A DNA stretch of 64,000 nt from Chlorobiaceae bacterium (GCA_012972825.1 JABDHL010000009.1:1-64000), one strand, 5' to 3'; shown: positions 25,521 to 34,703, numbered from the stretch's first letter. The notes: generated by a model not told the origin, from the sequence alone. Translations and numbers: made by a program.

Positions 25521-26184
25521 ACTCTCTCCGTTTACATGATTGATAGTAATAATAGCATACCTGTAAAAAGTTATGCGCTCCATGAAAAAACGATGCCTCA
25601 ATCGACTAAAAAAAGCGGACAACTGCTTAGAGCGCATCAAGCGCCTGCATTATAAACCTTAAAAAAATCACCTATGATGAATCAGCGTCTGCACAAAAAA
25701 AACTATAAACAGAATATTACTGAAAGGAACACAAGCTAAAGAAGAAAAATACGCTAAAATATTTATAACTGCATATCAAACAAAACAGCAATCATAGATA
25801 AAAAGGATTACACTCTAAGATCAATCGCCTGACAATTACGCTACAAACACAGATCAACATAAGGAATACATGAATGCGAGGAAGTAAGGAAAAATCAAAG
25901 TTACTGATTTGCGAAAAAAGAACAATCTTCGTAAAAGAGAAGCAGAGTTGTCTCTCTGCGTTACGAATAACTTTATTCAATTAACGAAAACTTAATAATT
26001 GTCATGATAACCAGCAAATATTTTTTTAAGCGTTTTTTAAGAATAAATAAAATTTATAGCTTGTCGGGCTCTTATTATCTGAAGATTTAAGCTAATCATA
26101 TAAATTTTGTTTATGAAAAGGCTTTACGGAAGACATATTTGTGCTATAGGACAAATAGGACTTATAAAAAAAGCATCCGGTAAC
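25521..26184. other. 664-base AT-rich gene-free stretch
   Basis: No convincing gene is present; the only notable frame (minus strand, 25792-25980, 62 residues) has no ribosome binding site or recognisable features. The stretch holds one TATAGGAC repeat near its end and presumably the promoter of the porin-cytochrome gene at its start. Confidence 0.6.
26143..26168. repeat. Interspersed TATAGGAC/CTTATAGG repeat, copy 3
   Basis: The units CTATAGGACAAATAGGACTT match the repeat family at 695, 7880 and 29522. This is the shortest copy. Confidence 0.65.
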
Positions 26185-26658
26185 TCAAGGTTTTTGCGGG
26201 GACTTGTGTGGTGGTTTAGGGAGTGAAGAAAGTTTGCCTCCATAATGACCAAGGAGAGTCACAACGGGAAGCATGGAAAAAAGGAGAACGAGATACATCC
26301 AATGTTCTATGCCTTGGCGACTCATCACATCAGGAATGCAAAGTCGAATACTCACCGCAGAAATACAAAAAATAAAGAGCAGAGCGGAAAGTCTAATTTT
26401 TTTTATAAAGATAGGTGCTTTAGCTCCCCGATATTTTGTTTTCCAGTCGCGGATGCCTGACAAAAAAGAAACAGGAATTGCCATGACCACAATGAGAATA
26501 AGATGTTCGACGGTGTGTTCAAAATAGGTATTCCCTGTTGACAGGGTCAACATAAGGTAGAGTACGGCAACCGGAATCAGCCCATTGCTGAAATGAGCTG
26601 CAATGGCGTGAAACAGAAAAGTCTTTTGCATATCCTTAAGCAAACCTGAACCTGGCAT
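26185..26658 (-). CDS. Integral membrane protein of unknown function
   Basis: This 157-residue protein has four hydrophobic segments (about 15-40, 48-66, 88-106, 120-140). The start of the first (FHAIAAHFSNGLIPVAVLYL) and the late GHYGGKL resemble DUF2231-type membrane proteins, which have conserved His residues able to bind heme, but the match is weak. The last 15 residues are Pro/Lys/Ser-rich and cytoplasmic or periplasmic. A ribosome binding site (GGAGATAC) precedes the start. It stands alone upstream of the chlorophyll synthase gene, in the opposite orientation. Confidence 0.6.
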   Translation of the reverse strand: MPGSGLLKDMQKTFLFHAIAAHFSNGLIPVAVLYLMLTLSTGNTYFEHTVEHLILIVVMAIPVSFLSGIRDWKTKYRGAKAPIFIKKIRLSALLFIFCISAVSIRLCIPDVMSRQGIEHWMYLVLLFSMLPVVTLLGHYGGKLSSLPKPPHKSPQKP

Positions 26659-26875
26659 GGAGTGTATCTCCTTTGTTTATGATTGTCTGAAAATTAACCA
26701 ACAGTCACCAAGCATTACAAGAGGTAATTGAGTCTGTTCATACAGTTTAAAAAAATTCCTCATGATATTTCAGTTTATTAAACATAAACTTAGCTGTTTT
26801 ACGACTCTCTGATTCCTTTCTTTAGTTTAACATGTTATTTTCCTACCGTCAGTATTTCTCCAACCTAAGTCAGTA

Positions 26876-27883
26876 ATGGTGAGTGATTTTCAGTCCATGA
26901 AAAATTCTGTACGTCGTGGGCGGACAGATAACGGAGAGTTTGAAACGCCACTGGAGGTCAGAAAGCTGGTTCATGCAAGGTCAATGCCTGTCGACAACAT
27001 TTCAAAGCTTGCTCTGATTATACGGTTTCTCAAGCCGATTACCTGGATTCCGGTCATGTGGAGCTTTCTCTGCGGTGCTGTTGCAAGCGGTGCTTTCGGA
27101 TGGCATGAGATTGTCGGTATGAAATTTCTGCTTGGCATGCTGCTTACAGGTCCCCTGGCAAGCGGCACCTGCCAGATGCTGAACGACTATTTTGATCGTG
27201 ATCTCGATGAAATCAATGAGCCGAATCGTCCGATACCCGGCGGAGCCATGTCGTTGAAAAATGCTACAATATTAATTGCCATCTGGTCGGTACTTTCAGT
27301 TATTACCGGTTATCTGATTCATCCTCTTATAGGATTATACGTCGTCATTGGCATTATTAATGCTCATCTCTACAGTGCCAATCCCATCAAACTCAAAAAA
27401 CGACTCTGGTCGGGAAATATCATCGTTGCGGTTTCATACCTTATCATACCCTGGATAGCTGGCGAAATTGCTTATGCCCCTGCCTTTACGTTCTCTTCGC
27501 TTCAGCCATCACTTATCATAGCGGGGCTTTTTACTCTTTCGAGCACAGGCACCATGACCATCAACGACTTCAAATCAATTGAAGGAGATCGGCAAATCGG
27601 AATCAGAACACTCCCTGTGGTTTATGGAGAAACCACTGCAGCTCTCATAGCTGCAGTGCTCATCAATACTGGACAGATTCTGGCCTCAGCCTATATGCTC
27701 ATCATGGGTCAGACAATCTATGGCATCATTGTCAGCTTGCTTATCATTCCTCAGTTTATTCTGCAGTTTTCTCTTATCCGCTCACCAGACACCATGGATG
27801 TGCGATATAACGCCATTGCACAAAACTTTCTTGTTGCAGGTATGCTGCTCTGTGCATTTGCCATAAAAACAGCAAGACTATGA
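26876..27883 (+). CDS. chlG: (Bacterio)chlorophyll synthase, UbiA prenyltransferase family
   Basis: This 335-residue membrane enzyme attaches the isoprenoid tail to a (bacterio)chlorophyllide. It has the two Asp-rich motifs: NDYFDRDLDEINEPNRPIPG and DFKSIEGDRQIGIRTLPVVYG, which bind the prenyl diphosphate through Mg2+. Eight to nine membrane segments are visible. The first 45 residues are hydrophilic. Green sulfur bacteria have three paralogues (ChlG for chlorophyll a, BchG for BChl a, BchK for BChl c/d/e). The ferredoxin pair 7 kb upstream matches the chlG neighbourhood I recall from Chlorobaculum tepidum, so ChlG is the best guess, not proven. Its stop overlaps the next gene by four bases. 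Confidence 0.85.
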   Translation: MVSDFQSMKNSVRRGRTDNGEFETPLEVRKLVHARSMPVDNISKLALIIRFLKPITWIPVMWSFLCGAVASGAFGWHEIVGMKFLLGMLLTGPLASGTCQMLNDYFDRDLDEINEPNRPIPGGAMSLKNATILIAIWSVLSVITGYLIHPLIGLYVVIGIINAHLYSANPIKLKKRLWSGNIIVAVSYLIIPWIAGEIAYAPAFTFSSLQPSLIIAGLFTLSSTGTMTINDFKSIEGDRQIGIRTLPVVYGETTAALIAAVLINTGQILASAYMLIMGQTIYGIIVSLLIIPQFILQFSLIRSPDTMDVRYNAIAQNFLVAGMLLCAFAIKTARL

Positions 27884-28509
27884 GATTCAACTACACTCCG
27901 GAAATTTCGGTGATTCTGCCCACCTTCAACAGGGGCACTTATCTTGAAAATGCCGTGCAAAGTGTTATTGCTCAATCCGTCGACAACTGGGAGCTTATCA
28001 TTGTCGATGACGGCAGCTCTGATAATACGTTTGAAGCGCTTGACCCTTATATCTGCAGATTTTCAAATATCCGCTACCTGAAGCATAGGAACCGGAAACC
28101 CGCGCTTTCGCGGAATGCGGGTATTCAGGCTTCTTTCGGCCGCTATATCACCTTTCTTGACAGTGATGACCATTATCTTGGCGATCATCTCGAAACAAGA
28201 ATGGACATTCTCAATGAATATGAGAACGTTTCACTGCTTTCCGGTGGATTTCTCTGCGATGAAAACATCCGGGTCAAAGACTGCAAAAATACCGGCAATC
28301 TTATTCACATCCGGGAGTGCACTCTTGGTGGCACTTTTTTCGGAAAAAGAGAGATCTTTTTTGCTCTTGAGGGGTTTAGAGACCTTGAATATGCTGAGGA
28401 TGCCGACCTGTGGGAAAGAGCTGCATCACAGTTTTCAGTTAAAAAGATAGAAGATCCGAAAACTTATGTCTACCGGCGTGCTGAAGACAGTATCACCATT
28501 AATTATTAG
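27880..28509 (+). CDS. Glycosyltransferase family 2
   Basis: This 209-residue protein has the GT-A fold signature of family 2: VILPTFNRGTYLENAVQSVI, IIVDDGSSDNT, SRNAGIQASFGRYITFLDSDD and late ED in YAEDADLWERA. It transfers a sugar from a nucleotide sugar to an unknown acceptor, in the cytoplasm or at the inner membrane surface. It starts inside the last codon of the chlorophyll synthase gene (ATGA overlap), so it is translationally coupled. A role in envelope glycans or in making a glycosylated pigment/carotenoid is possible but not shown. Confidence 0.88.
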   Translation: MRFNYTPEISVILPTFNRGTYLENAVQSVIAQSVDNWELIIVDDGSSDNTFEALDPYICRFSNIRYLKHRNRKPALSRNAGIQASFGRYITFLDSDDHYLGDHLETRMDILNEYENVSLLSGGFLCDENIRVKDCKNTGNLIHIRECTLGGTFFGKREIFFALEGFRDLEYAEDADLWERAASQFSVKKIEDPKTYVYRRAEDSITINY

Positions 28510-28515
28510 CTCGCC

Positions 28516-29064
28516 ATGATCACATCCATAACCGTTTACTGCAGTTCAAGCAATCTTGCGCCCAGAGAGTACTTTGCCGCTGCTGCAGATCTCGGTCGTG
28601 AACTTGCAAGGCTGAATATCGGTCTGGTCTTCGGCGGAGGCCGGGTTGGCTTGATGGGCTGCATTGCCGATGCTGTGATTGAACAGGGCGGAACGGTCAG
28701 AGGCATCATACCAAGGTTTCTTGAAGAACGGGAGGCTGCCCATTACGGACTGAGTGAGCTGCATGTGGTTGAAACCATGCACGAACGCAAAATGAAACTT
28801 GCTGAATGGGGAGATGCCTATCTTGTTCTGCCCGGCGGGTTCGGTACCCTTGATGAACTGATTGAAGTTATCACCTGGAAACATCTGGGTCACCATCGCA
28901 AACCGATTATCCTGCTTAATATTAACGGATTCTGGAATCCCCTGCTCCTTTTTTTTAACCGTATTGCAGAGCAACGTATGATCACAGAGGAACATGGAAC
29001 TTATTACTCGATCTGCAATACTGTTCAGGAAGTGCTTGAGGTGCTGCAGTCGCTGAACCAGTAA
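28516..29064 (+). CDS. LOG-family nucleotide phosphoribohydrolase
   Basis: This 182-residue protein has the LOG (LONELY GUY) signature PGGFGTLDELIEVITWKHLG, an early VYCSSS and VFGGGRVGLMG. The family cleaves the N-glycosidic bond of cytokinin riboside monophosphates in plants, and of AMP and similar nucleotides in bacteria. In photosynthetic bacteria the physiological substrate is unknown. It lies six bases after the glycosyltransferase gene, third of the chlG-led cluster. Confidence 0.9.
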   Translation: MITSITVYCSSSNLAPREYFAAAADLGRELARLNIGLVFGGGRVGLMGCIADAVIEQGGTVRGIIPRFLEEREAAHYGLSELHVVETMHERKMKLAEWGDAYLVLPGGFGTLDELIEVITWKHLGHHRKPIILLNINGFWNPLLLFFNRIAEQRMITEEHGTYYSICNTVQEVLEVLQSLNQ

Positions 29065-29169
29065 GATTACGACAGAATATATGTTCCAACCAGTCAAGGA
29101 ACCTCATGGAAGAAAAGAGTGTTGCATAAAAAAGATGTTCGTGGCTATCCAAAAAAATACGATACAATT

Positions 29170-29517
29170 ATGAAACTTATCTTTGTCTACAACGCTGACA
29201 GCGGCCCCATCAGTGGTCTTTTTGATATCGGTCATAAAATCATCAGACCGGATACCTATTCCTGCGGTCTCTGCAAACTCACTTTCGATACATTCACTGA
29301 AAAGCAGGCATGGAGAGCCTTCAGGGAAAGCTCTCCGGTCGAAATGGAGTTCCTGCACCGCGATGAGTTTGAGAAAATATACAGCAGCACATTCGATTAC
29401 CCTGTGATTCTTCGTCAAAATGGGGAGATAGAGATTCTTCTTTCAAAAAAGGAGATTGACGGCTTTGCTCACCTTGATGATCTTATTGAGAAAATCAAGG
29501 AGTGTTTGAAGGAGTAG
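29170..29517 (+). CDS. Conserved hypothetical protein with CxxC motif
   Basis: Starting at the ATG at 29170 the protein has 115 residues; the upstream in-frame start at 29119 is less likely because the family begins with MKLIFVYNADSG. Two motifs stand out: FVYNADSGPISGLFDIGHK and YSCGLCKLTFDTF, with a CxxC that could bind metal or act in redox exchange. I have seen this pattern in uncharacterised bacterial proteins but know no function. It follows LOG by about 100 bases in the same direction. Confidence 0.7.
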   Translation: MKLIFVYNADSGPISGLFDIGHKIIRPDTYSCGLCKLTFDTFTEKQAWRAFRESSPVEMEFLHRDEFEKIYSSTFDYPVILRQNGEIEILLSKKEIDGFAHLDDLIEKIKECLKE

Positions 29518-29521
29518 AAAT

Positions 29522-29563
29522 AATAGGTCCTATAGGACTTATGAGACCTATAGGACTTATAAG
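29522..29563. repeat. Interspersed TATAGGAC/CTTATAGG repeat, copy 4
   Basis: The best-preserved copy: AGGTCCTATAGGACTTATGA then GACCTATAGGACTTATAAGG. Two direct units of about 20 bases each contain the palindrome TCCTATAGGA. It lies between two convergent genes. Confidence 0.85.
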
Positions 29564-29578
29564 GTTTGACTCGAATAC

Positions 29579-30433
29579 CTAGAACCTTTTTTCATAGATG
29601 TGGCAGTAGGGTTGGTGACCGTTCTTCTGGTAATAGTCCTGGTGATAGGCTTCTGCTTCCCAGAATGTTCCGGCTTTTTCGACGCTCGTTACCACATTGT
29701 ATCCTTTAGACTTTAACACTTCAATTAGTTTATCAGCCAACTTCTTCTGCTCTTCATTAGTATAAAATACTGCTGACCTGTATTGCGTTCCGATATCAGG
29801 ACCCTGACGATTCAACTGGGTCGGATCGTGAATTTCGAAAAAGAGTTTTGCAAGGGTTTCATAGCTGACCTGCGACGGATCAAACTCAACCTCGATAGCT
29901 TCGGCATGTCCTGTTTTACCAGTACAGACCTGCTTGTAGGAAGGGTGATCGAGCATACCGCCTGTATACCCTGATTTGACGGAGAGCACGCCCTTTATTT
30001 TACTGAAATGATACTCAACACCCCAGAAGCATCCACCAGCAAAAATTGCCTTTTGCGTTTCTGTCGCTGCATCTGCTTCCGGCAGAAAATTCAGGGAAAC
30101 AGAATTGACACAATGACGAACATTTTTTACCGTAAACCCCTCACTGAAAAAAACATGGCCAAGATGTGCACCGCATTGTGCGCATACTATTTCAGTTCGC
30201 CGGCCATCGATATCAGGAATATGCTTGACGGCACCCTGGATTGCATCATCAAAGCTTGGCCATCCAGTGCCCGACTCGAACTTGTCGGATGACCTAAAAA
30301 GAGGAGCATCACAACGTTTGCAGAGATAACTTCCCTGCTCCTTATTTAAATAGTATTTACCACTGAAAGGCTGTTCAGTTCCTTTATTCACAATCACCCG
30401 CTCTTCATCGGCAGACAACTTATTATACGACAT
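29579..30433 (-). CDS. msrBA: Bifunctional methionine sulfoxide reductase MsrB-MsrA
   Basis: This 284-residue fusion repairs oxidised methionine, with each part acting on one stereoisomer. Residues 1-118 are MsrB: zinc ligands Cys38, Cys41, Cys84 and Cys87, and catalytic Cys108 in RHCVNSVSL. Residues about 128-284 are MsrA: catalytic Cys135 in GCFWG, and EVEFDP, HDPTQLNRQGPDIGTQYRS. It lacks a signal peptide, so it is cytoplasmic. The MsrB-first order is the less common fusion order relative to the MsrA-MsrB of pathogenic Neisseria. A ribosome binding site (AGGAGA) precedes the start. Confidence 0.95.
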   Translation of the reverse strand: MSYNKLSADEERVIVNKGTEQPFSGKYYLNKEQGSYLCKRCDAPLFRSSDKFESGTGWPSFDDAIQGAVKHIPDIDGRRTEIVCAQCGAHLGHVFFSEGFTVKNVRHCVNSVSLNFLPEADAATETQKAIFAGGCFWGVEYHFSKIKGVLSVKSGYTGGMLDHPSYKQVCTGKTGHAEAIEVEFDPSQVSYETLAKLFFEIHDPTQLNRQGPDIGTQYRSAVFYTNEEQKKLADKLIEVLKSKGYNVVTSVEKAGTFWEAEAYHQDYYQKNGHQPYCHIYEKRF

Positions 30434-30670
30434 AGTTCTGTTCTCCTTTTAAGCAATCAAACGAGGCGTACCTGCAGGGAAAGAGAGATTATGACGTGTA
30501 CGAGATGATAAAAAAACAAGTTGAGCCAGAAGTAAGCCCACTGCGATTATCCCTTGAATTTTGACGATACTCTGCTTTCCGCTGAACTGCATCGTTCCTG
30601 CTCTTAGTTATAGTGGCTGTTATATACCACAGTATAACAAGGAGTGATGACAGAAGGTTGCAGAAGCTGC

Positions 30671-31216
30671 CTACCAATTACGAGTCAGACCAACACCATA
30701 GAATGAGCTGCCAACTAGAGGACGAGCGTTCCATGTATTGCCCGGTGAAGTAAACAGGCAGCTGCTCCCGATGCCAATGAGGGCTCCAGCTATGACATCG
30801 CGCGTGAAGTGCTCTTTGGATTCAACCCGGCTGTAACCGACAAATGATGCAGCAAGATAAGCAGGGATTCCGCAACTCCATCCGTAACGTTCGCGGATAA
30901 ACTCTGCAGAGGCAAAAGAGGTGGAACTATGACCTGACGGAAACGAGTGCCGGCCTCCATTCGGACGGGTCTCGGAAATTGTATACTTCAATCCGTACGT
31001 GATACCGAACGTCAGAATTCCTGATTCGGCAAGCTGAACGAAACCTTTCTGATCATGATTGGCAAGGATCAGACCGGCCGCACTGGCAGGTAAAACAAAC
31101 TGTATAACGCTGCCCGCAGTCTCAATGCCATCTTCTGCTGTTGCAGCATCACTGAAAATGAGACAAAACAACAACATCATGACAGAGATATTCGCACGAC
31201 AGATACAATGGCGCAT
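30671..31216 (-). CDS. PAP2-superfamily phosphatase, exported
   Basis: This 181-residue protein has a signal peptide (about 1-26) and the three phosphatase signatures: KYTISETRPNGG (K-x6-RP), PSGHSSTSF, and SRVESKEHFTRDV. Type 2 phosphatidic acid phosphatases remove phosphate from lipids or undecaprenyl diphosphate in the periplasm. Only two or three weak hydrophobic stretches are present, so it may be mostly soluble or membrane-associated. The final 30 residues include a WNARPLVGSSFYG segment ending in LTRNW, resembling an outer-membrane barrel end. Confidence 0.88.
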   Translation of the reverse strand: MRHCICRANISVMMLLFCLIFSDAATAEDGIETAGSVIQFVLPASAAGLILANHDQKGFVQLAESGILTFGITYGLKYTISETRPNGGRHSFPSGHSSTSFASAEFIRERYGWSCGIPAYLAASFVGYSRVESKEHFTRDVIAGALIGIGSSCLFTSPGNTWNARPLVGSSFYGVGLTRNW

Positions 31217-31284
31217 AACATCACTATAACAACCAGCGTAAGGATGGCCTTCTCAATGATAGATACTTTACAGCAACAGAAAAG

Positions 31285-31485
31285 TCAGTCTGCCGGGTAT
31301 TCGTCTTTCCTTATCAGGGGCTGCTGACTGCCTGTAAATGCTTTTACCGTCTTGCTGACTATAGTGCCTGCTGCAAACAGACCAAGACCAACAACGGCAA
31401 TGCCTGTAAGACCTTGAAGAATAGGCACTGCAACCGGAGCAAGAAGAATCGCAGGGGCAGCTATTTTGACTGGATTTGGAATCAT
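31285..31485 (-). CDS. Small hydrophobic protein of unknown function
   Basis: This 66-residue protein is almost entirely hydrophobic from residue 5 to 50, with one or two membrane helices (IAAPAILLAPVAVPILQGLT and IAVVGLGLFAAGTIV), and ends in a short charged tail (IRKDEYPAD). No family is recognised. It lies next to the tRNA-Val gene, in the opposite direction. Confidence 0.55.
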   Translation of the reverse strand: MIPNPVKIAAPAILLAPVAVPILQGLTGIAVVGLGLFAAGTIVSKTVKAFTGSQQPLIRKDEYPAD

Positions 31486-31628
31486 ATTTTCAGGATTATG
31501 GTGAACCTTGATATTTCAGAACTTTATTTTAAAAAATAACTATATTTTTTTAAAAAATACCATATGCATGCCGATACAAAAAAATTCTACCATCTACCCT
31601 CTTTGATACATAAACGGTGACCCTGTAA

Positions 31629-31702
31629 GGACAATTAGCTCAGCTGGTTAGAGCGCTCGCTTCACACGCGAAAGGTCAGCGGTTCGAATCCACTATTGTC
31701 CA
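31629..31702 (+). tRNA. tRNA-Val (anticodon CAC)
   Basis: The cloverleaf is complete: acceptor GGACAAT paired with ATTGTCC, a D-arm with AGCTCAGCTGGTTAGAGC, anticodon loop TTCACAC with anticodon CAC (Val, codon GTG), and T-arm GGTTCGAATCC. One mismatch (C-A) is at the top of the anticodon stem. The discriminator is A; CC follows in the genome, without the final A. Confidence 0.92.
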
Positions 31703-31810
31703 CCTGCTTATTGTACATACAGTTACTGCTCTTCATCTTTCAGTAGTGCTGATGACTTTCAACTCGGTTTCAGAATAATGGAATGGATGAACGGAAACCC
31801 CGGATCCGCA

Positions 31811-32611
31811 TCAAAATTCCTCGACATACATTTCTCCCGGGTCTTCAGGATGATGCCTGGTATAACCGAAATCTTGCAGCCAGTCTGACACATGCTCAAC
31901 CATGTCGGGCTTTCCACTAACAAAAAAACGCGTCCGTTCAGGGTCAGGCGTTATGTTAAACTGATTCTGCAGAGTATCTTTTTTCAGAAGATCCTCGATA
32001 GATGACTGATAACCGTCCCAGTGACCATCTGGATTGGTCAGTGTCGGCACATAAAAAAAATTGGCATAGGTTTCTGCAAGAAGTGTCAATTCACTGTAAT
32101 AACCAAGATCCCTGTGATGGGCAGCACCCTGGATCACAATCATTTTGCTTTCGGGACGTTCAACGATACTGGAACGCAGAAAACTGATATATGGTGCGAT
32201 TCCTGTTCCTGTGGCAACCATAATGATATCGGTGCCGTCAGGTGTGTCATCAAGTCTGAAAATACCGCTGATCTTTGTGCCTACATATACCCTGTCTCCA
32301 ATATTGAGATTAAACAACCGCGGAGTCAATTGACCGGATTTAACCTGTGAAATGTAAAACTCAAGATGCCGGGTCTCACTCGTTGCCGAAGCAATCGAGT
32401 AAGGCCTTTTGATCAGCTTGTCAACGTCCACGGGATCAGACTCAATTGCTGAATTGTAAGAACGCTTCTCAAAACCAAAAAGACCCAGCAAAGTATGCTG
32501 ACCGGCTTCAAACTTATTTTTTGGTTCATCGGTGTTTACCTTTATGATCATGAGGTCGGGATTGATCATGATTTTTTCGATAACCTCTGCATTATAGTGC
32601 AACGTATCCAT
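31811..32611 (-). CDS. fpr: Ferredoxin-NADP(+) reductase (Fpr type)
   Basis: This 266-residue flavoenzyme has an FAD-binding barrel with RPYSIASA (Arg, Tyr, Ser that hold FAD) and LTPRLFNLNIGD, then an NADP-binding domain with MVATGTGIAPYISFLR and IVIQGAAHHRDLGY. It ends in MYVEEF, with aromatic residue near the C-terminus. It moves electrons between ferredoxin and NADP. Green sulfur bacteria use a different, thioredoxin-reductase-like FNR for photosynthetic NADPH production, so this one may serve oxidative defence or redox balance. No ferredoxin gene is adjacent. Confidence 0.93.
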   Translation of the reverse strand: MDTLHYNAEVIEKIMINPDLMIIKVNTDEPKNKFEAGQHTLLGLFGFEKRSYNSAIESDPVDVDKLIKRPYSIASATSETRHLEFYISQVKSGQLTPRLFNLNIGDRVYVGTKISGIFRLDDTPDGTDIIMVATGTGIAPYISFLRSSIVERPESKMIVIQGAAHHRDLGYYSELTLLAETYANFFYVPTLTNPDGHWDGYQSSIEDLLKKDTLQNQFNITPDPERTRFFVSGKPDMVEHVSDWLQDFGYTRHHPEDPGEMYVEEF

Positions 32612-32709
32612 ACGATTGGGCTTCTTTTTCCTGATACTTATTTTAATACTTTAAAGCTTTATATACATGAACATGCCTGTCACGATAACCGTTCATCCAT
32701 TTCAAAGCC

Positions 32710-33285
32710 ATGAACACAACGCTCACTGAAAAAAAGATTTTTGAGAAAATTTCCCTTAGTGAAAATATCCTGGAAAGAGGAGTCTATGAAGAATGCACGT
32801 TCAATAGCTGTAATTTTAACAGTGCTGATTTGTCTGGAATTACTTTCAGAACATGCACGTTCAATAACTGCGACTGGAGCCTGACTACCCTCAAAGAGAC
32901 CATCCTGCAGGATGTGCGGTTTTTGAACTGCAAGCTTCTTGGTGTACAGTTCAACCAGTGCAATAAATTTCTGATGCGTCTTTATTTTGAAAACTGCCTG
33001 TTAAAACTCTCTGTTTTTTACAAACTTAAGCTAAAAAATACAATCTTTAAAAACTGCAATCTGCAGGAAGCTGATTTTTCCGAAGCTGACTTTGCAGGAG
33101 CAGCATTTGAAAATTGCGATTTGCTGCAAGCAACATTTATGCATACAAATATCGAAAAAGCAGATTTCCGATCGGCCGCTCATTACTCAATCAATCCGGA
33201 AATAAACCGTATCAGAAATGCCCGATTCTCAATACCGGGGGTTACTGGTTTATTGACGACGTATGATATCGAGATCGAATGGTGA
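32710..33285 (+). CDS. Pentapeptide-repeat protein
   Basis: This 191-residue protein consists mostly of pentapeptide repeats of form [A/C]x(L/F)xx: examples are CTFNSCNFNSADLSG, FRTCTFNNCDWS, and later LQEADFSEADFAGAAFENCD. Such proteins fold into a right-handed quadrilateral beta-helix. Some mimic DNA and protect gyrase (Qnr-type), but most have unknown roles. There is no signal peptide or membrane segment. Cysteine is frequent at the repeat position preceding the central residue. The Qnr relationship seems possible in size (about 200 residues) but no direct evidence is seen. Confidence 0.9.
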   Translation: MNTTLTEKKIFEKISLSENILERGVYEECTFNSCNFNSADLSGITFRTCTFNNCDWSLTTLKETILQDVRFLNCKLLGVQFNQCNKFLMRLYFENCLLKLSVFYKLKLKNTIFKNCNLQEADFSEADFAGAAFENCDLLQATFMHTNIEKADFRSAAHYSINPEINRIRNARFSIPGVTGLLTTYDIEIEW

Positions 33286-33293
33286 CCGCTTCT

Positions 33294-34703
33294 TCACCGC
33301 CATCCCCCGCCTAATGATCGGTAAAGCTCGGCCTTGATCGAAAGATGCTGGCGCCGGATATCGGCAAGATTGAGTTCTGCCTGGAGCACATTGGTCTCGG
33401 CAACAATGATTTCAAGATAGGTGGCCATGCCACTCTGGAAGAGCATTCCTGCATTCGCAACCGCCTTCTGAAGGGTAGCTGACCGTTCTTCAGCAATAAC
33501 TTCCTGGGATTGTATCTTTTCGAGCTGCACAAGAGCATTGGATACTTCCTCTACTGCTTTAAGCACCGACTGTTTGAATTCAAGTTCCGACTGCTCACGT
33601 TTTATTTTTGACTGTTCATACTTTGCTTTTAACTGGCCTCGTTGAAAAACCGGTTGAAGAAATCCTCCCTGCAGATAGCTGAAAAGAGAACCGGGAGTTG
33701 TAAACCAGTTGCTTGATTGCAAAGCATCCAAACCCCCTGAAGCAGTCACCGTAAATAAGGGATAGAGGTTTGCTTTTGCTTCACCCATATCGGCATGAGC
33801 AACTCTGACGGCCATCTCTGCGGCACGGACGTCAGGACGGTTCTTGAGCAGTTCTGCTGGAATACCGGATGGAAGATCATCAGCGACCTTTATACTGAAT
33901 AAAGCTCTTTCACGATGAATCGGGCCGGGCATTCTGCCGCAAAGAGTGCTGAGAGCATTTTCCTGTATCGATATTTTCTGCTCAATCACCGGTATTGACA
34001 AGGCTATCGACTGCCTTGAGGCCTCCTGCTGCTGAACAGCGAGCAAGGTTACCTGACCAGCGGTATACTGAAACCCGATCATCTTCAGCGTTGTGTCGGC
34101 AAGTGCAAGATTTTTTCGTGAAATATCCAGCTGCTCATCCAGCATAAGAAGATTGTAATACCCTGACGCTACATCGGCAACCAGCCTGGTCCGGACTGCT
34201 TTGGTCGCGTCCTGCGTCTTGAGGTAAGCGGCAAGGGCCGATTTTTTCTTACTTCTTATTTTTCCCCAGATATCCGCTTCCCATGAAGCTGATGCAGAAG
34301 CTGTGTAGTCTTGTGGTGTTGTTTGAACTCCATGGACAGACGGGTAGGTTCGCGTGTCCTGCACTCCGATATTGAAAGCAGGAAGATTTCCAAGCTTTGC
34401 CGACTTAAGAGTCTGCTGGGCAATATCGATATTTTTCAGGCCCACCTGCAGGTCAATATTGTTTACTAAAGCACTGTCAATCAATGCCTGCAGTGTGGCG
34501 TCTGCAAAAAAACTTCGATATGGCAATAGTGCCATCACCGTATCCGCTTGAGTTGCTGCTTCAACTGGCACACCTTCACGATAAGCTGCCGGGAATGCCA
34601 CATCAGGCTTCTTGTACTCATGGGTGACACCGCATGCCCAGAGAGAGCTGAACACCAGAAACCGAACGCAGGCGAATAACAACCCGTTTGTCTGTTTTCT
34701 CAT
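33294..34703 (-). CDS. Outer-membrane lipoprotein of an RND drug efflux system (NodT/OprM type)
   Basis: This 469-residue TolC-family protein has an N-terminal lipobox (VFSSLWACG) marking a lipoprotein, then the repeated helical halves of the OprM/CmeC group: ALVNNIDLQVGLKNID, SWEADIWGKIRSK and NRPDVRAAEM. It forms the outer-membrane duct of the pump encoded upstream. It is the last gene of the minus-strand adaptor-pump-channel operon; its start is 28 bases after the pump stop. Confidence 0.93.
   Translation of the reverse strand: MRKQTNGLLFACVRFLVFSSLWACGVTHEYKKPDVAFPAAYREGVPVEAATQADTVMALLPYRSFFADATLQALIDSALVNNIDLQVGLKNIDIAQQTLKSAKLGNLPAFNIGVQDTRTYPSVHGVQTTPQDYTASASASWEADIWGKIRSKKKSALAAYLKTQDATKAVRTRLVADVASGYYNLLMLDEQLDISRKNLALADTTLKMIGFQYTAGQVTLLAVQQQEASRQSIALSIPVIEQKISIQENALSTLCGRMPGPIHRERALFSIKVADDLPSGIPAELLKNRPDVRAAEMAVRVAHADMGEAKANLYPLFTVTASGGLDALQSSNWFTTPGSLFSYLQGGFLQPVFQRGQLKAKYEQSKIKREQSELEFKQSVLKAVEEVSNALVQLEKIQSQEVIAEERSATLQKAVANAGMLFQSGMATYLEIIVAETNVLQAELNLADIRRQHLSIKAELYRSLGGGWR

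Noticed and set aside
25792-25980. Possible 62-residue minus-strand protein in the long gap
   Set aside because: No ribosome binding site, no recognisable features and strong AT bias.
30489-30677. Possible 62-residue minus-strand protein after the PAP2 gene
   Set aside because: Overlaps the end of the PAP2 gene and shows no family pattern; the gap 30434-30670 seems non-coding.
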